A stretch of DNA of 64,000 nucleotides from contig OX940871.1 in assembly GCA_954871525.1 (NCBI GenBank), positions 24,836,586-24,900,585 of the forward strand, read 5' to 3'. Below the pieces are notes generated by a model, which saw nothing but the letters and a program-made list of their open reading frames with translations, was not told the DNA's origin and ran no database searches. A program made the position numbers and the translations under genes. This document shows positions 45,411-58,600 of the stretch, piece by piece. This stretch comes from Parietaria judaica. Taxonomy: Eukaryota; Streptophyta; Magnoliopsida; Rosales; Urticaceae. Positions within the stretch are counted from its first letter, which is position 1. Each line of letters begins with the position of its first letter.

Positions 45411-48135
45411 ATGTGTAGGGTAGAGAAGAAGAAGAAGGTGGGGATGGGGGCGATGAAGGCGGCGGGAGCGGAGAAGGCGGCGGCGAGGTCGAGGATGAAG
45501 CTGTGGATGATACGCGCCACCACGTCGGTGCTGCTGTGGACCTGCGTGGTGCAGCTGACGGCGTTGGGGGACATGTGGGGCCCGAGGGTCCTCAAGGGGT
45601 GGCCTTCTTGCTTCTCTCAGGAGTCCGCCTCCGCCTCTGCTCTCCACGACAAGACCCCTTTCCTTCAGCGCAGGCTTCTTCCGCCCAAGAGTCAGTCCTC
45701 TCTCTCTTCTCTCTCTTGCATTCACGCCATTGGAGACTCCACTCCACTCCACTCCACTCCACTCGTGCTCAATCATGGGTGCTGTGTTGGGAATATCAAT
45801 GTCAACCGGGTTCTCGAGATGCTCCCTTTTGATTTCGTGTACTTTTTCGATCTGGAAAAAGAAAAAAACAATTAATATGAGTTTGTTTTTGCGGTTAGGG
45901 ATTTACAAGAACAACGGATACCTTATGGTCTCTTGCAATGGCGGACTCAATCAGATGAGAGCAGCGGTGAGTATTTTAGAGAATTTCACGTTCATGTATG
46001 TACCGTGGCGTTTGAGGTCGTTCGGGCGTTTTCTGACTTGTTCTCTGACCCTCAGATTTGTGACATGGTTGCTATTGCAAGATACTTGAATGTCACCCTT
46101 GTGGTACCGGAATTGGACAAAACATCTTTTTGGGCAGATCCTAGGTATACTAATAGTTTAGTGAGTTGAGAATTCCATGTGTTCACTTGAATGTTCGTCT
46201 AGATTAAGCTCCTCCTGCGGTTCGTTGTTGTTTTGTTTTTTGCAGTGAGTTCCAAGACATATTTGATGTTGACCATTTCATTACATCATTGAGAGACGAG
46301 GTTCGTATTTTGAAGGAGTTGCCTCCGAGAATCAAGCGAAGAGTGGAACTAGGAGGCGTCTATACCATGCCGCCAATAAGTTGGTCAGACATATCTTATT
46401 ATCACAAACAGGTTTGTTATTTTCAAACCTCCATAGCCTTCCATGAACTATCTTGGGTTTGTTCTTAAACATTCTCGTGAATTACAGGTTCTTCCTCTTA
46501 TACAAAAGTACAAAGTCGTACATCTGAATAGAACCGATGCTCGACTTGCCAATAACGATCAACCACTGGAGATTCAAAAACTCCGATGCCGAGTGAATTT
46601 CGGTGCTCTGAGGTTCACTTCTCAGATTGAAGAACTGGGTAGAAGAGTAATTAAGCTTCTGAGGGAAAAAGGACCATTCTTGGTGCTTCATCTCAGATAC
46701 GAAATGGACATGTTAGCGTTTTCCGGGTGTACACAAGGTTGCAACAATGAAGAGGTTGAAGAGTTGACGAGAATGAGGTTTGCTTTACTTATTTCCTTCC
46801 AATCTAGTTTAACTTGGAACAAATCCAGTCTTTCTGATATATACCCTTTTGCAGATATGCTTATCCATGGTGGAAAGAAAAAATTATAAACTCAGATTTG
46901 AAAAGAAAAGACGGTTTGTGCCCTTTGACGCCAGAAGAAACCGCCCTAACTCTTAGAGCGTTAGGGGTTGATCCCAATATACAGATTTATATCGCAGCCG
47001 GTGAAATATACGGTGGAGATAGGAGAATGGCAGCTCTAGCAAAGGCGTTTCCAAGATTGGTAAATAAATAATATAACTGTGCTAATTTTTTTTTTAATAA
47101 AAACTCAATATAATATCGGTCTTATTACTCTGGTTTTAAATTTATATAAACAGGTTAGAAAGGAGACTCTGTTGGATCCCTCCGACCTTCGCTTTTTCCA
47201 GAATCACTCTTCCCAGATGGCAGCGTTGGATTACCTCGTCTCGTTGGAGAGCGACATTTTCGTTCCCACTTACGACGGAAATATGGCTAAAGTCGTCGAA
47301 GGCCATCGAAGGTACATTTCGGAAGTCTTTTTCTTTTGTCATTCTTGTTATTTTTCTTCTTGGTTTTGATTTTATTTTAATTTGTGGTCCTGACACTCTG
47401 ATTTTTTAAATTTCAAGGGAAATTTCCTTTCCATCTATTTTTATTTTTTGCAAAAATATTCCCTCTATTATTAATAATAGCTAAAAGAATATACCTTCTA
47501 AGTTTTGTTTGACACTACTACCCTTCATTTTTATAATTTTGAATTAATATCCCCTAATTAACTAATTGTAGTATTTTAGCTTTTTGGAAAACATGTGGTG
47601 CAATTTTATTAAACCTATGAATATTGGGCAAATGTGGATTTTTGAAAAATAAAATGATGTTAGGGTATAAAATGAAATTACTGTTCATTTTGAGGGGTAT
47701 GTTAGCTTTTGTAAAATATAGAGGGTATATATTTATATAATTGAAAATACAAGGTGTATAAAAACAATAATCCTTAATTTTAATTGGATTGAAAGTAATA
47801 ATGAAACGTGTGATTGTGAAAGACGATTCACGTTTTAGGAAATGGTGACCTAAAAAGAGAAGAACCCTTTTTGTGTGGTCAGGTTTTTGGGGTTCAAAAA
47901 GACGATACTTCTGGAGAGAAGGCTTCTTGTGGATTTGATCGATCAATACACAAGTAATTCACTTAATTGGGATGAGTTCTCCTCTGCTGTCAAGGAAACT
48001 CATGAAGATCGCATGGGAAACCCGATTCAAAGGTTAATAATCCCCGACCGACCCAAGGAAGAAGACTACTTCTACGCGAACCCGCAAGAGTGTTTGGAAT
48101 TTTCGGACGAGGACGAAAGGTTGAGCACTACGTGA
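45411..48135 (+). CDS. GDP-fucose protein O-fucosyltransferase-like, eight exons
   Basis: Exons are 45411-45690, 45899-45966, 46056-46144, 46246-46411, 46488-46777, 46855-47059, 47154-47311 and 47883-48135. All introns are GT-AG and all phases fit; 1509 bases give 502 residues. The product is a type II Golgi membrane protein of the plant O-fucosyltransferase family: a basic cytosolic N-terminus (residues 1-34), a signal anchor at about 35-53, then the catalytic domain. Hallmarks are NGGLNQMR near the donor-site region, HLRYE at 269-273, a GEIYGG segment, and the C-terminal [18 protein letters not shown]. Such enzymes are thought to transfer fucose to proteins or wall glycans; the substrate of this member is unknown. 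The start is the first in-frame ATG and gives the [10 protein letters not shown]-terminus common in this subgroup. Intron 7 (571 bp) is AT-rich and may hold an old insertion. Confidence 0.95.
45736..45760. repeat. (ACTCC)5 microsatellite in intron 1
   Basis: Five perfect ACTCC units, 45 bases after the exon 1 donor of the O-fucosyltransferase gene. Confidence 0.9.
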
Positions 48136-48970
48136 TTAACTTTCCCCGATAGCCTCCAACACTGGCATTTATTTTTTAACTATGAACACGGATTTGCCGA
48201 ACAGAGGCGATGTAGATTTCGGTTCGAAGAGAAGCGACCACGAAGATTATTCGGGAATGTGAACACAAAGATGAGATGAGATCTGATTTTCGGAGGTGGA
48301 ACTTTTGTGTATGGAAATAATTCTCTACTCCAATTCATGTTGTATATAAGAGCAAATGCGATATTTGCGATGTGTAAACGACGTAATACGGTGTTTCGGT
48401 GGTTACTTGGACGGCAAGGAATCGATCTCGGGATTCGAAGAGGTTTAAATCAATCCCATATTGTATTATTAGTATTATTAATATTATTATTATTATTATC
48501 ATTGTTTTTTATTTTATTTTTTTCTCGATTGGATATTAGAAAATTAAATATGGTCTATTGATTTTGTGGCACAAGTCGAAAATGCTCATTTGTTGGTTCT
48601 TTATGTTATAATCTCTATGCTTGTTCGCGGAAACAAATTGTGTTGATATTATTTTTTTACTCTTTTCTTTTTTCTTTGAAATACGTAAAAAAAAATTATA
48701 ATTAAAAGTAAAAAAAATGAATTTAAAGAAACAAAGAATAAGATTTGAATAAATTTATTACTTAGGAACTTTATTATAATATGCTTTGGTACTCAAGAGG
48801 ATAACGGGAGTCGACTGCTAGTGCCTATTGATACTTTAGATGGTTTTGGTGCCCAGAAGAATCGATGGCCTTCTCGTTTTGTTTTTATTTGCTTTCTTGT
48901 AAATGATGACGAATCATCAAATCATCCTTTTAGTTTGTCCAGATTAAAAAATAAAAATAAAACAAAATTA
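48136..48970. other. 3' flank of the O-fucosyltransferase gene, then intergenic
   Basis: The first 400 bases are a likely 3' UTR. A TTA trinucleotide repeat lies at about 48464-48500. No further gene is seen. Confidence 0.45.
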
Positions 48971-49083
48971 TACGAGATGTCTATTTTTGTGTCAATCTTT
49001 TTAAGAAATCTTATTTGTGAGCGTAAAAAATACACATAATGAGTAATTTTTAAAAAAATTTGACACAAAATGAGCATTTCGTT
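48971..49083. mobile_element. Short palindromic MITE, family G
   Basis: ACGAGATGTCTATTTTTGTG at the left and CACAAAATGAGCATTTCGT at the right are inverted copies around an AT-rich centre that includes AAAAAATACACATAATGAG. Same family as 44080-44336. Confidence 0.6.
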
Positions 49084-49975
49084 CATTAACCCTATATAAT
49101 AACCATATATAATGGACCTAAGAATATAGTGCAGGGCCGGCCCAATTATTTGAGAGGCTTTGGGCAAACAATATAATACGAGGCCTTGTATTTTTTAACA
49201 TAATTTATATATATATATATATATATATCTTATATTTTCATTCTTTTTTGCAATACTATACTTCTATTTAAAAAAATGTTCAATGTACTCTCCAAGTCTA
49301 ATTTAATAATAAACCTTAAAATAAAAATGTACTCTCTAGATGTGATATAATTTTATAAAAAATAATCAAATTAACCATTAACATATTCGCTTTTAAACGG
49401 TAAACTCTACAATTATGCTAAGAGGCAATTCTAAATTTTAAAGATTAAAATTATTTAAAGGTAATGTACATTGGAAGTGAATAATTTATATATATATTTT
49501 ACAAAACGGAGGTTATATTATTATCATTAAAATTGAAAATAAAATTCTCTATATTTATAAAGAATTTTTAAATACGAAAACATATTGTTTCTGCTTAAGG
49601 TTCTTGTTGAATTTTATCTCTAATTGTATTGGGAACAAAGTGACTAAGTAAGAGAAATGAAAAGAAATATTAAATTATAAGTATAGCCGACGCCGAGAGA
49701 GAGAGCTTATGTAGTCCATTCGTGAGTTTAAGAAGGATCTGTATATTGATTTGATTAGTGATTACTAAGTATACTTGTAGTGCTGCTTTGAGTGGGGAAT
49801 ATAATAATATGGTCCCTATTCTATTTTTATTATTTGTTTTTTCGAGATGTTGATATGATAAAAGTGACATAAGAAGAAAATGATGGGCTTCGGATCTAAG
49901 TCTACACTATATCTATCTATGGTGAACTCATCACACTCACACAATGCACACCAATTTGAAATAGTGTTTTTGTTT
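49084..49975. other. Intergenic with a possible hAT end
   Basis: CAGGGCCGGCCC at about 49133 resembles a hAT terminus and is followed by a segment containing GAGGCTTTGGGCAAAC, but a right end was not found. TA runs lie near 49207-49228 and 49486. No gene is seen. Confidence 0.35.
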
Positions 49976-50191
49976 GGATTTTTTTTTTAATGAGATAGCG
50001 CTATCGGCCAAGGTTACAATGCATTCTCGCATTACTAGATATATTCAGTGTAAAAACAAGTGATATTATTGACCAAGTTTACAAATATGTAAAGGGGCAC
50101 TCATTTGAGTCCCATGAAGAGGTGTGAACCCATGACCTTTATAATAGAGGTGTAATGCAGTTACTACTAGGCCAAGCATACTTGGTTGCCC
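49976..50191 (-). mobile_element. tRNA-derived SINE, copy 2 (216 bp)
   Basis: On the minus strand the A-box-like word TTGGCCTAGTAGTAACTGC and the B-box-like word ATGGGTTCACACC are followed by the same body as the SINE at 11552 (TTGGTCAATAATATCAC, TTACACTGAATATATCTAG) and a poly-A tail. It is flanked by perfect 9-bp repeats TTTTTGTTT (49967-49975 and 50192-50200). Length differs from copy 1 by one base. Confidence 0.87.
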
Positions 50192-52616
50192 TTTTTGTTT
50201 TCGATATATAGGATGTTTTAGTGAACATTTTTATTATAAATCTAGTAAATTTTGTCTTATCACGGTATTCTCTGTCTTAAGCGAGCGAAAAAAATAATAA
50301 ATTGAAAACATATATAATTGTTTTATTTTAATTATTTACTTCAGTTTATATGGTAAAGTAATGTATCAACTTCTCAATAACAAGTGATAAAAATTGATGT
50401 ATCTACTTTCTTTATTAGTGATTGTTCAACTTTTTTAGTATCATAAGAAATTTGAACTTAAGACCTCAGGTGCTTAATTCAAAATATTCAATCACTCAAA
50501 ATTCTATCTAACGACTTCTTAGTATGATCAATGAGAGTTTAAATGCTCGCAAACCCTATAACGACCGCAAGTCTAATTACCTATCGATGAATTTTTTTAT
50601 AAAAATATAAAAAATAAAACCACAATCGATGGATAGACTGCAAACCAATGAGTATACTGCAAAATAAATAGGTAACCTCAACGATATTCAAAATATTATA
50701 AATATATACACTGACCGGATGATAGCTATCCAAGTCTAGGCTTTCTATCAGTTTTTCCATACTATTACTATCGATTTATCCAACGTTCACTCACCCAAAT
50801 CTCAAAGAGCTTTACCTACTATTTTTATATTATTTGTCATTTTTATGATGTTAAATCTAATTCTTTATTTTAACGATGTATAGACATTGATGATTGAAAT
50901 ATTTAGTATTATTGAAATATTTTTTATATTACGCAGCGGTAATCATAGATCCTCCAGCGAAGCTTTCAAAGTGACAGGAAATACTAACGACGATTAAATA
51001 TTTGACGGAGAGGATTTTGAGGCGATTCGAAGATGAAGTTGCTTTGTCGGGAGTACGAGCAAAAGTACCTCGAGGCGGAGGAGCATATGGAAGAGAGGCA
51101 ACCTTATCAGGAGGTAATGTTAATTTCTTAAAATTGATTTTATTTTTTTTCAAAAGCCAACAGGCGGAGGCAAAGTCGGTCATCCCTACGTTTACAATCA
51201 CTGAGTAATCTACAACGTTACGACTCACTTCGGACTGGCGGGGGAAACAACTTCTTCACTGGGGTCACAAGGAGGCACCACACTGATGGATGGATCCCGA
51301 ACTAGAATTCACGTAGAAAAATACCAGAAACGCAACACCGTAAAATCGGCCAAGTGGAATTCACAAAACGATGAACCCCTTACGTTTTTATTGAATAAAA
51401 CTCGATAGCAGTGGTAAACCAATCCTTCGAGAGCGAGGTCCGAGGCTCTCCGTGATGCAAGACAGCCAAACGCTACAATATTCTCACACACCCTCACCAA
51501 CGACCAGCTAGATCTAAGTATCCTCATGACTTCTCTTGCGCCCATTAATTACAAATTAAAATTAAAGCCCATTATTTAATCCTAATAGCATAAATAATTA
51601 AACCCTAATGTTGCTGATATTAAATCAACCAACACTAAAACAAAACAACATAAACCTAATATAGTTATTATAATATTATTTCTTTATAGCAGAAATACAA
51701 TCCCATCACACACCAAGTAGCTCTGGGCAACGTTGGTGGCAGCCGTGTCACAACGTCGTCAATGAGTACGCCCGGTTCAACAACCTCCCTTTAACAATGT
51801 GTCCTTCCAAAGGCCTTGACATCCTTAATCGGTGGTACACACAACGAATTGAGTACATGTTTTATCATTGTTAGCTCGGGATTACATTTTTTTTTCCTAG
51901 GAGCGGTTTTCCGGTTTTGTTGACATTTTCAGGTTTAAAGATGTTGGTGAAAAAGAAGAAAAAGAAAACCCTGAAAAAATAGCTTAAAATTTCTCACTAG
52001 TTGATAAAATAACACTCGAGTTTTCATAATTGATGAACTAATATTTTCAATTTTTTTCATTAAATATCTACAACAACAATTTTTTTTTTAATTATTTTTA
52101 TCGATTTTTGATTTACTGGGCCCAAAAATAGCTAAAATTTTGGCTATTTTCCGATCGAGATAGCCGATTTTTTAAATATCTTGTCTTAGGCCCAAAAATA
52201 GCTAAAAATTCGATTATCTTCGATTATATTCGGAGAGTAATCGGAACTGACTCCACATGTACATGGATGAGACTTTTTTCATCACACATTAAATTTCGTA
52301 AGAAGATGTAAACCATGAAATAAGGGAAATGTCATTATCTTGGGAGAGTTTACATAAATAAATATAAAAGCTTCTCAACATTAGATTGGAAGCATCTATG
52401 GTAATAATGAAATACAAAAAAAAAATTAATATTTGTTGGGAAACAATTATATACCCCAACATACACGAATCATGTACAACAAATCCTGATCTCAACTGGC
52501 GATTCACATACCAGTTTGCATAAGAATAAACCCCTTGTCAATGAAATTGGGGTTCTAAAAAATGAATTAAATATAGTTTTAAATAGAGAAAAAGATCACG
52601 ATAGAGGATTGTCACA
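50192..52616. other. Intergenic with unidentified GC-richer pieces
   Basis: The block at 50930-51560 and part of 51700-51850 are richer in GC and resemble retroelement debris, but I found no domain or ends. The rest is AT-rich. The final part (about 52300-52616) is 3' flank of the BIM1-type gene. Confidence 0.4.
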
Positions 52617-55600
52617 TTAGTTTTTGCTTGTTTTGAGCTTCTTCTGAGCCTGCTCGGAAGGATCATCTGCGTTTGTGGCTCGGCAGTGTTCCGCGCTTTG
52701 ATTGCTTGGCAAGATTCCGTCGTCCTAGAGGAACACAACAAAGGAAAATTAAGCAACCCCATATCCGTTAATTTACGAACAATTTCTTGTCTCGAAAGGC
52801 AATAAGCAGTTACTTAAACAGGTAATTATGAATTGAGGATAACCTTTGTAAGTGAATTCGCAGTCACTCGCTTTCCGAGCTCGATTTGGACGGAGATGCT
52901 TGCCTGAGACAAATCCACACCGGAGCTCTGCAACGCTTGCGTCAGCGTTCTCAACAACCTGTTCAAACACCAGACATTCTTTCAAGCTTATTTAGACTCG
53001 ATGATCATGTATTACCAAAGAAAGCTTATTAATTTGCATCTACAATATATCTGCAATATATATAGATTACATATATTGTGTGTGTATATATATATATGGT
53101 TCTCCTCGTTTTACACTATTTTTTTTTTTATATAAAATCGTGTAATTAACTTGTTTTAAATTTCAGCGGAAAAGAGTACCAAAACAAATGAATAAATAAA
53201 ATGAAGTAGTTTATTTCTCACCCTTGAGAGTATGCCGTGGAGATGCTAATGGAACCACCTTCGATGGTTATCTCTTCCTCCTTGAGCTTATCGGCAGCAA
53301 CGCCTCCATCGACTGTGGTGCACGATCGCGCTTGACGATGCGACGTCGTTGCGTTTTCCACATCGGAGAGAAGCCTACTCAGAGCCCCTTGCGACAACAG
53401 CCTCGCCTCCACTGACGACACGGCAAAGCTCGTTCCCTTTTGTGCTGTCAACACCTCCGGTACGACGGTGTTTTGCGACACCAACAAAGGCTCGTCTTCC
53501 ACCTTTGTCGGAAAAGGTAATACAGCCGGCGCAGAGCTTCCGTTCATTGCTTGAGCGCGGTCGAAATCATCCCCAATATTCCTATTATTTTTCTGTTTTC
53601 ATCCAATATTAATTCAGAAGGCCAAACTACTATCAAATATGCAAATATGCAACTATATGTTAATTACACGATTCATGCGTAATAATAAAAATTTAATGTT
53701 AGAATGAGATATTAATTAATGTTATAATTATTGATGTAACTAATAATAACATGTACTTTATGTCTTAATTATGTAAGAAATAGTTAAACAAGGCAATTTT
53801 ACCCAAGGCATGAGCTTGGTCTGTTCGCTGTTCCACCCTTGATAAGGCCCTTCGTATTTTTGTACTTTGTCCTGTAGAAACTGGATGTACTCAATAACCT
53901 ACCAAAACAATTTCAAGAATTAATAAAAGCATGATTTGATTTGATTTAATTTAATTTAATTAAGTGGAGCATAAATTAATTAACATTTTTCGTATACCTC
54001 TAACAAGAATGATGCCTTGTCTCTCTTTTGGTCGCCGTGAGGGATGAGATCCCTCAACATTTGAAACCTGAGTATACACATACACATATATAACTCCCTA
54101 AAAAACACATCTATATATAGGAATCTTAATTTCTCAGAGCATTTTAATACCTTAATTTTTGTGTCTTAAAAAGTTAAGCTTGATTATTTTTTGTTCTTGC
54201 TCTTCAATATTATGTTTTTTTTTTAACACTAAACCGAATATGAAATCAAAAATCGGATAAGCCGATACCACATATATCAAATATCAAATTAATCAGTTAG
54301 AATCGGATGTACTTAACAAAAACCAAAGAGTTATATATCATTCGGTTGTTGTATATTCGGTTATTATAAAATAAAATTGACCGAAAACCGAGTGTACCGA
54401 AGACAAGAGTTTATGATGTAATTTTATATTTTATATTGCACAATGTATTAACTTCTACTTGAATTAACTAGAATTTTATATTGCACAATGCATAAGACTA
54501 GAGTTTATGATGTAATTTAATATTTTATATTGCACAATGTAGTAACTTCTAATGATAATAATAGTAATTGAATTTTATATTTTATATTGCACCATGTAGT
54601 ATTTTCTATTATATATATAAAATTATTTTCTTACATAATGATTATGTTACTGGAATCTACAAGATATAATGAAAATGGTTTTAATCAATTATTGGTCATA
54701 TTCTCTGTAACGGTACATGTGGTTAAAATACTGATATTACCGCAACCTACCGAAAACTGAATATGCCTTTCATGCGGTTTTTATAATTTCAAATAGTATT
54801 TTCGAAATTAATTTTTTTTTCTTCCAAAATGCGGTTTTTGATTTATTATTTAGAAAAAACTCCACCGAGTATTCGGTAATTCACCCTATATATCAATATG
54901 GATAGTTCAACAAGGCATTAGCTATAGTGTACATTAATTAGTATTTTATAAAAACTATCAATCACATTAAGCCATTATTGAGATATCTACCTAGATTATC
55001 AATAAATTCATCAAAATAATTATCAAATTGAACCATGAAATATCAATATATTCATCGAGATATATGTATAGTATCTTAGAAAATTTAAAACTACATAATG
55101 TAGTTAAGACAGATGTAATGTATATTAAAAGAAACAAAAATCTTTGGATTCATATTTTAAATAGGTCTTAGTTATGTAATGCTATTTTTTTCATAATATT
55201 ATTATAATTAGTTAAGAAGCTTTTCTGACATTTATTTATAATGAAATGGATATTTTATATATCAATTGTGACCTATGTGCTTTTTTTAAGAGTTTTAATG
55301 TTACACAAATTCTGACATTATTCATGAGTCGTATCTAAAAAAAAGTTTATTTTAATCGAGATTACTAATTTATCAAGGTTCTACTATATTTGAATTTATA
55401 GCCTCCCAACCAAAACAACCGTTTTGATGGTGTAAGCTGAAACTTGCCTATCGTTTATTTTGCTTCTCCGCCGTTGCTCTGTTGCAGAATGTTTTGATCT
55501 TGGCGTGTTGGCTTTCTGATCGGAGCTCTTCCCATCAACTCTCACCCTCAGCTCTGCCACATGAAAAAGAAAAAGAAAAAAAGAAAAAAAAGTCAGCCAT

Positions 55601-58600
55601 GTATATATGGACTTCATTTCATTTGGTTTGTGAATATCAATACAGAGTATTTATTTGGTTGATTGCGAAACTTGCAATTTTAACCGGAATTGGAAAGATA
55701 AATTAGCAATTAATAATTTTCATCATTTGAGTACATATAGAAGAATCATTTATATATACTCATATTCATATCCTTATGATACTCGAACTCAAGACTTTTA
55801 TGCATGGTCTCAAGGAACACTATTACTACCTAACCAAATAGACATGAATTTTGAAAAAGAAACAAAAAATATAAGTATACCGTTGGTAGTAGCGGAAGAT
55901 ATTTCCTTCTTGAGAAGAAAATGCTCATCTTCCTCAAACTCATCTTCCAATCCGTTGCTTCCTTTAGCAGACTTTATCATCTCCATCAAGCTCTTGCTTC
56001 TCTGTCTCGATGGTCTGTTTATAAACTTATTAATCAGTATTATAATAAAATTTTAATAAGAAAATGTTCTTTGAAAATCACTCATCCTAATGCTTCAGAG
56101 TTCTAATGGGATATCTCGTGCATTAGTGTTGATTGCACCCACCGATATATTGACTAAAATATATGTATATAGAAGACGAAATAGACTGACTGTGATGAAG
56201 ACAGAGAGCTGAAGCTTCCATGGTGGTTGTTTGAAGATGACTGTGTCGGTCGCTCGGCCGATGAACCGGCCCATTGCCCGCCTCTCGATGTCGTTGCCTC
56301 TGCCACGAAATCGGAAATTAGTTGCATTGACTTTCATATACAGTCTCTATGTGCTTTTGTTATTAATTTATTTATTATTAATTTGACAAGTTCTTCAATA
56401 TTGAGACTGGTCAACGATTTAATTTAATTTAATTAATTTAACGAAATTCTATTGACTTTTAACGTACTTAATTATATTACACTTTTTTATTTAATAGTAA
56501 TTGGTAAAACAAGGTCATTTACACATAAAAATCCTATCGATTTAGCAGTCACTTTTGAGCATAGAAATTGTATCAATTTTCTTTCTTTTCATTAAACTCT
56601 TATCAATTTTTTTTTTGTAATAACATAAGAAAAGAAAAGAAAAGAAAAAACAATAAAATAAGCCAAATTTAATGGACATAGTAGGACACATAGATTCGTT
56701 TGTTTGTCGATAAAAAACCAGTATATGCATTGTATTTGGTTGAAAATCGACAAAAACGTGGGTTATAATTTGAGAATTTATTTTTTCAATTTATAATTTA
56801 AGTGAAAAGTACACTAACGAGAAAAATTTAGGCATATATATAGTTCCTAATCACACTGCATTATATATATATAAATATACCTATGACTGCGGATTTGTCC
56901 CTCGTATTCTCCTTCCCTGTCTTTCCCTTTTTCGTGGCAGATTCCTCCCAGAGAGTGAAGCCGCTTCCGGTGTAAGAGCTTCCGTTCGAGTTCTCATCGT
57001 TCCGGCTGTTACTGCTTCCCTCTGGCTTTGGAGCTCTAATGGGGCTAAAATAGGGAATATGGCTGATACTGTATGTCCCGATCCCCCCGGGAAGGACATG
57101 CTCCACCGGTGCTGGAGACGGTTTGTCTCCCGCGGTCTTTTCCGACGAGACCTCTTCCTTGGCACAGCCTTTCCCTACCCTCTCCAGTGGTTGTAAGAAA
57201 TCATGGGTTTTGAGGTTAAAACCTATTATTCAATATACAAGAGAAGATTTAAAGGAAAGTTTACACGTGTGCATGAAAATTAAATAGCCATGCATTGTTC
57301 AAAGAATCAAATTGATAAAGATCGAAAGAGTTGAGTCTTATTTATGATTGGAAGATGCTAGATTTTTATAATGCTATTTACATAGCCAAGAACATTGCAG
57401 TGGAGGTCAAAAATTCTGAGGAGGGAGGCAAAAAATAGTAGAACAGTGTAATTTTTAAAATAAAACGTGCTTTTAGAGTTGGTGGTATAGTCACAATTTC
57501 ATTTCACTTGCACAAAATATGTTTCGATCAATTATTTTTTAAATGCGCAAATAGTAAAAATTGTAAACAGTTATGTAAAAGCAACTATTTAACATATAAA
57601 TAGCCAATATTACTTTTGGCAAGATGATAAAATAGATTTATCGAGTCAATAAAGGAGGAGAGAATGAGAATAATTGAATTAATCTTTTTTATATATATAC
57701 CAAACGAGTTATGCACATGCATTGACTGGTGAACATGTAATTCCACCTATGGTAACATAACATATAGTATACATTTGTCTTCTACGAGTTTCATCTTCAA
57801 ATAATAGTATAATACCAATTTTATTATTGTCACATTTTTTTCTTTACGGTTTTCACATTATGAAAATTACTAAAATATTTTTCTTCAAATTTACAAGGTT
57901 TTGCACTTCTTCTTTTTCTTTTTTTTTTGTAATTTGATTGATGATTCACGTTCTTTAATTTTGTAAGACATATTTATATTGATATATCTATATACGTCTA
58001 TATTAACGGAGCCAAACTATTTACCAAGTTGCAGCACAATATAACGTATATTGGGTTATTGGTTTATTATTTTGTTTGAGAGAAGTAATAAAACAAAACA
58101 AAAAATCAATTTAATTATCAACTCTGCTGAAATATAATATTCATCAAGGGAATAATCTTTAAATTAATTAATTAATTCAAAATAAGGTATTTATTGAGAA
58201 TTCAGATAGTAGTACTAATATTGTTGAAATGGATTACCAAATTAGTTGACGTTAATAGCGATAGAAGTACTAAAAAGTTTTAATTACGTGGAATCGATAT
58301 CCCAATGCACATTAAATCAGGCGGTAAATGTTTTAGATTAGTTTTTTTTTTTCTTCTATTACCCGGATAACGTTAACGTTAAGCCCTCTAGACATATCTA
58401 CTGCTTACTTAAAGTAAATTTAGGTACTTATACCGTGATTTTCCTATTAATTAGACGCTTAGAAAAATGCACGATCTTAGACAGCTACTCTCTAAAAATT
58501 AAATTCCAAATTATATGCACACATCCAAAAACTTCCACAGGTTGTTGATTGATAAGGGGAAACAAACAAACATAAACGCCAAGCTTCACACACCCTTCTT

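Noticed and set aside
45084..45776. Long minus-strand frame opposite exon 1 of the O-fucosyltransferase gene
   Set aside because: It is antisense to a well-supported exon and leader and has only low-complexity content.
51002..51545. Frames in the GC-richer patch between the SINE and BIM1
   Set aside because: Short, with no domain, and the patch looks like retroelement debris. There is not enough to call a gene or an element.
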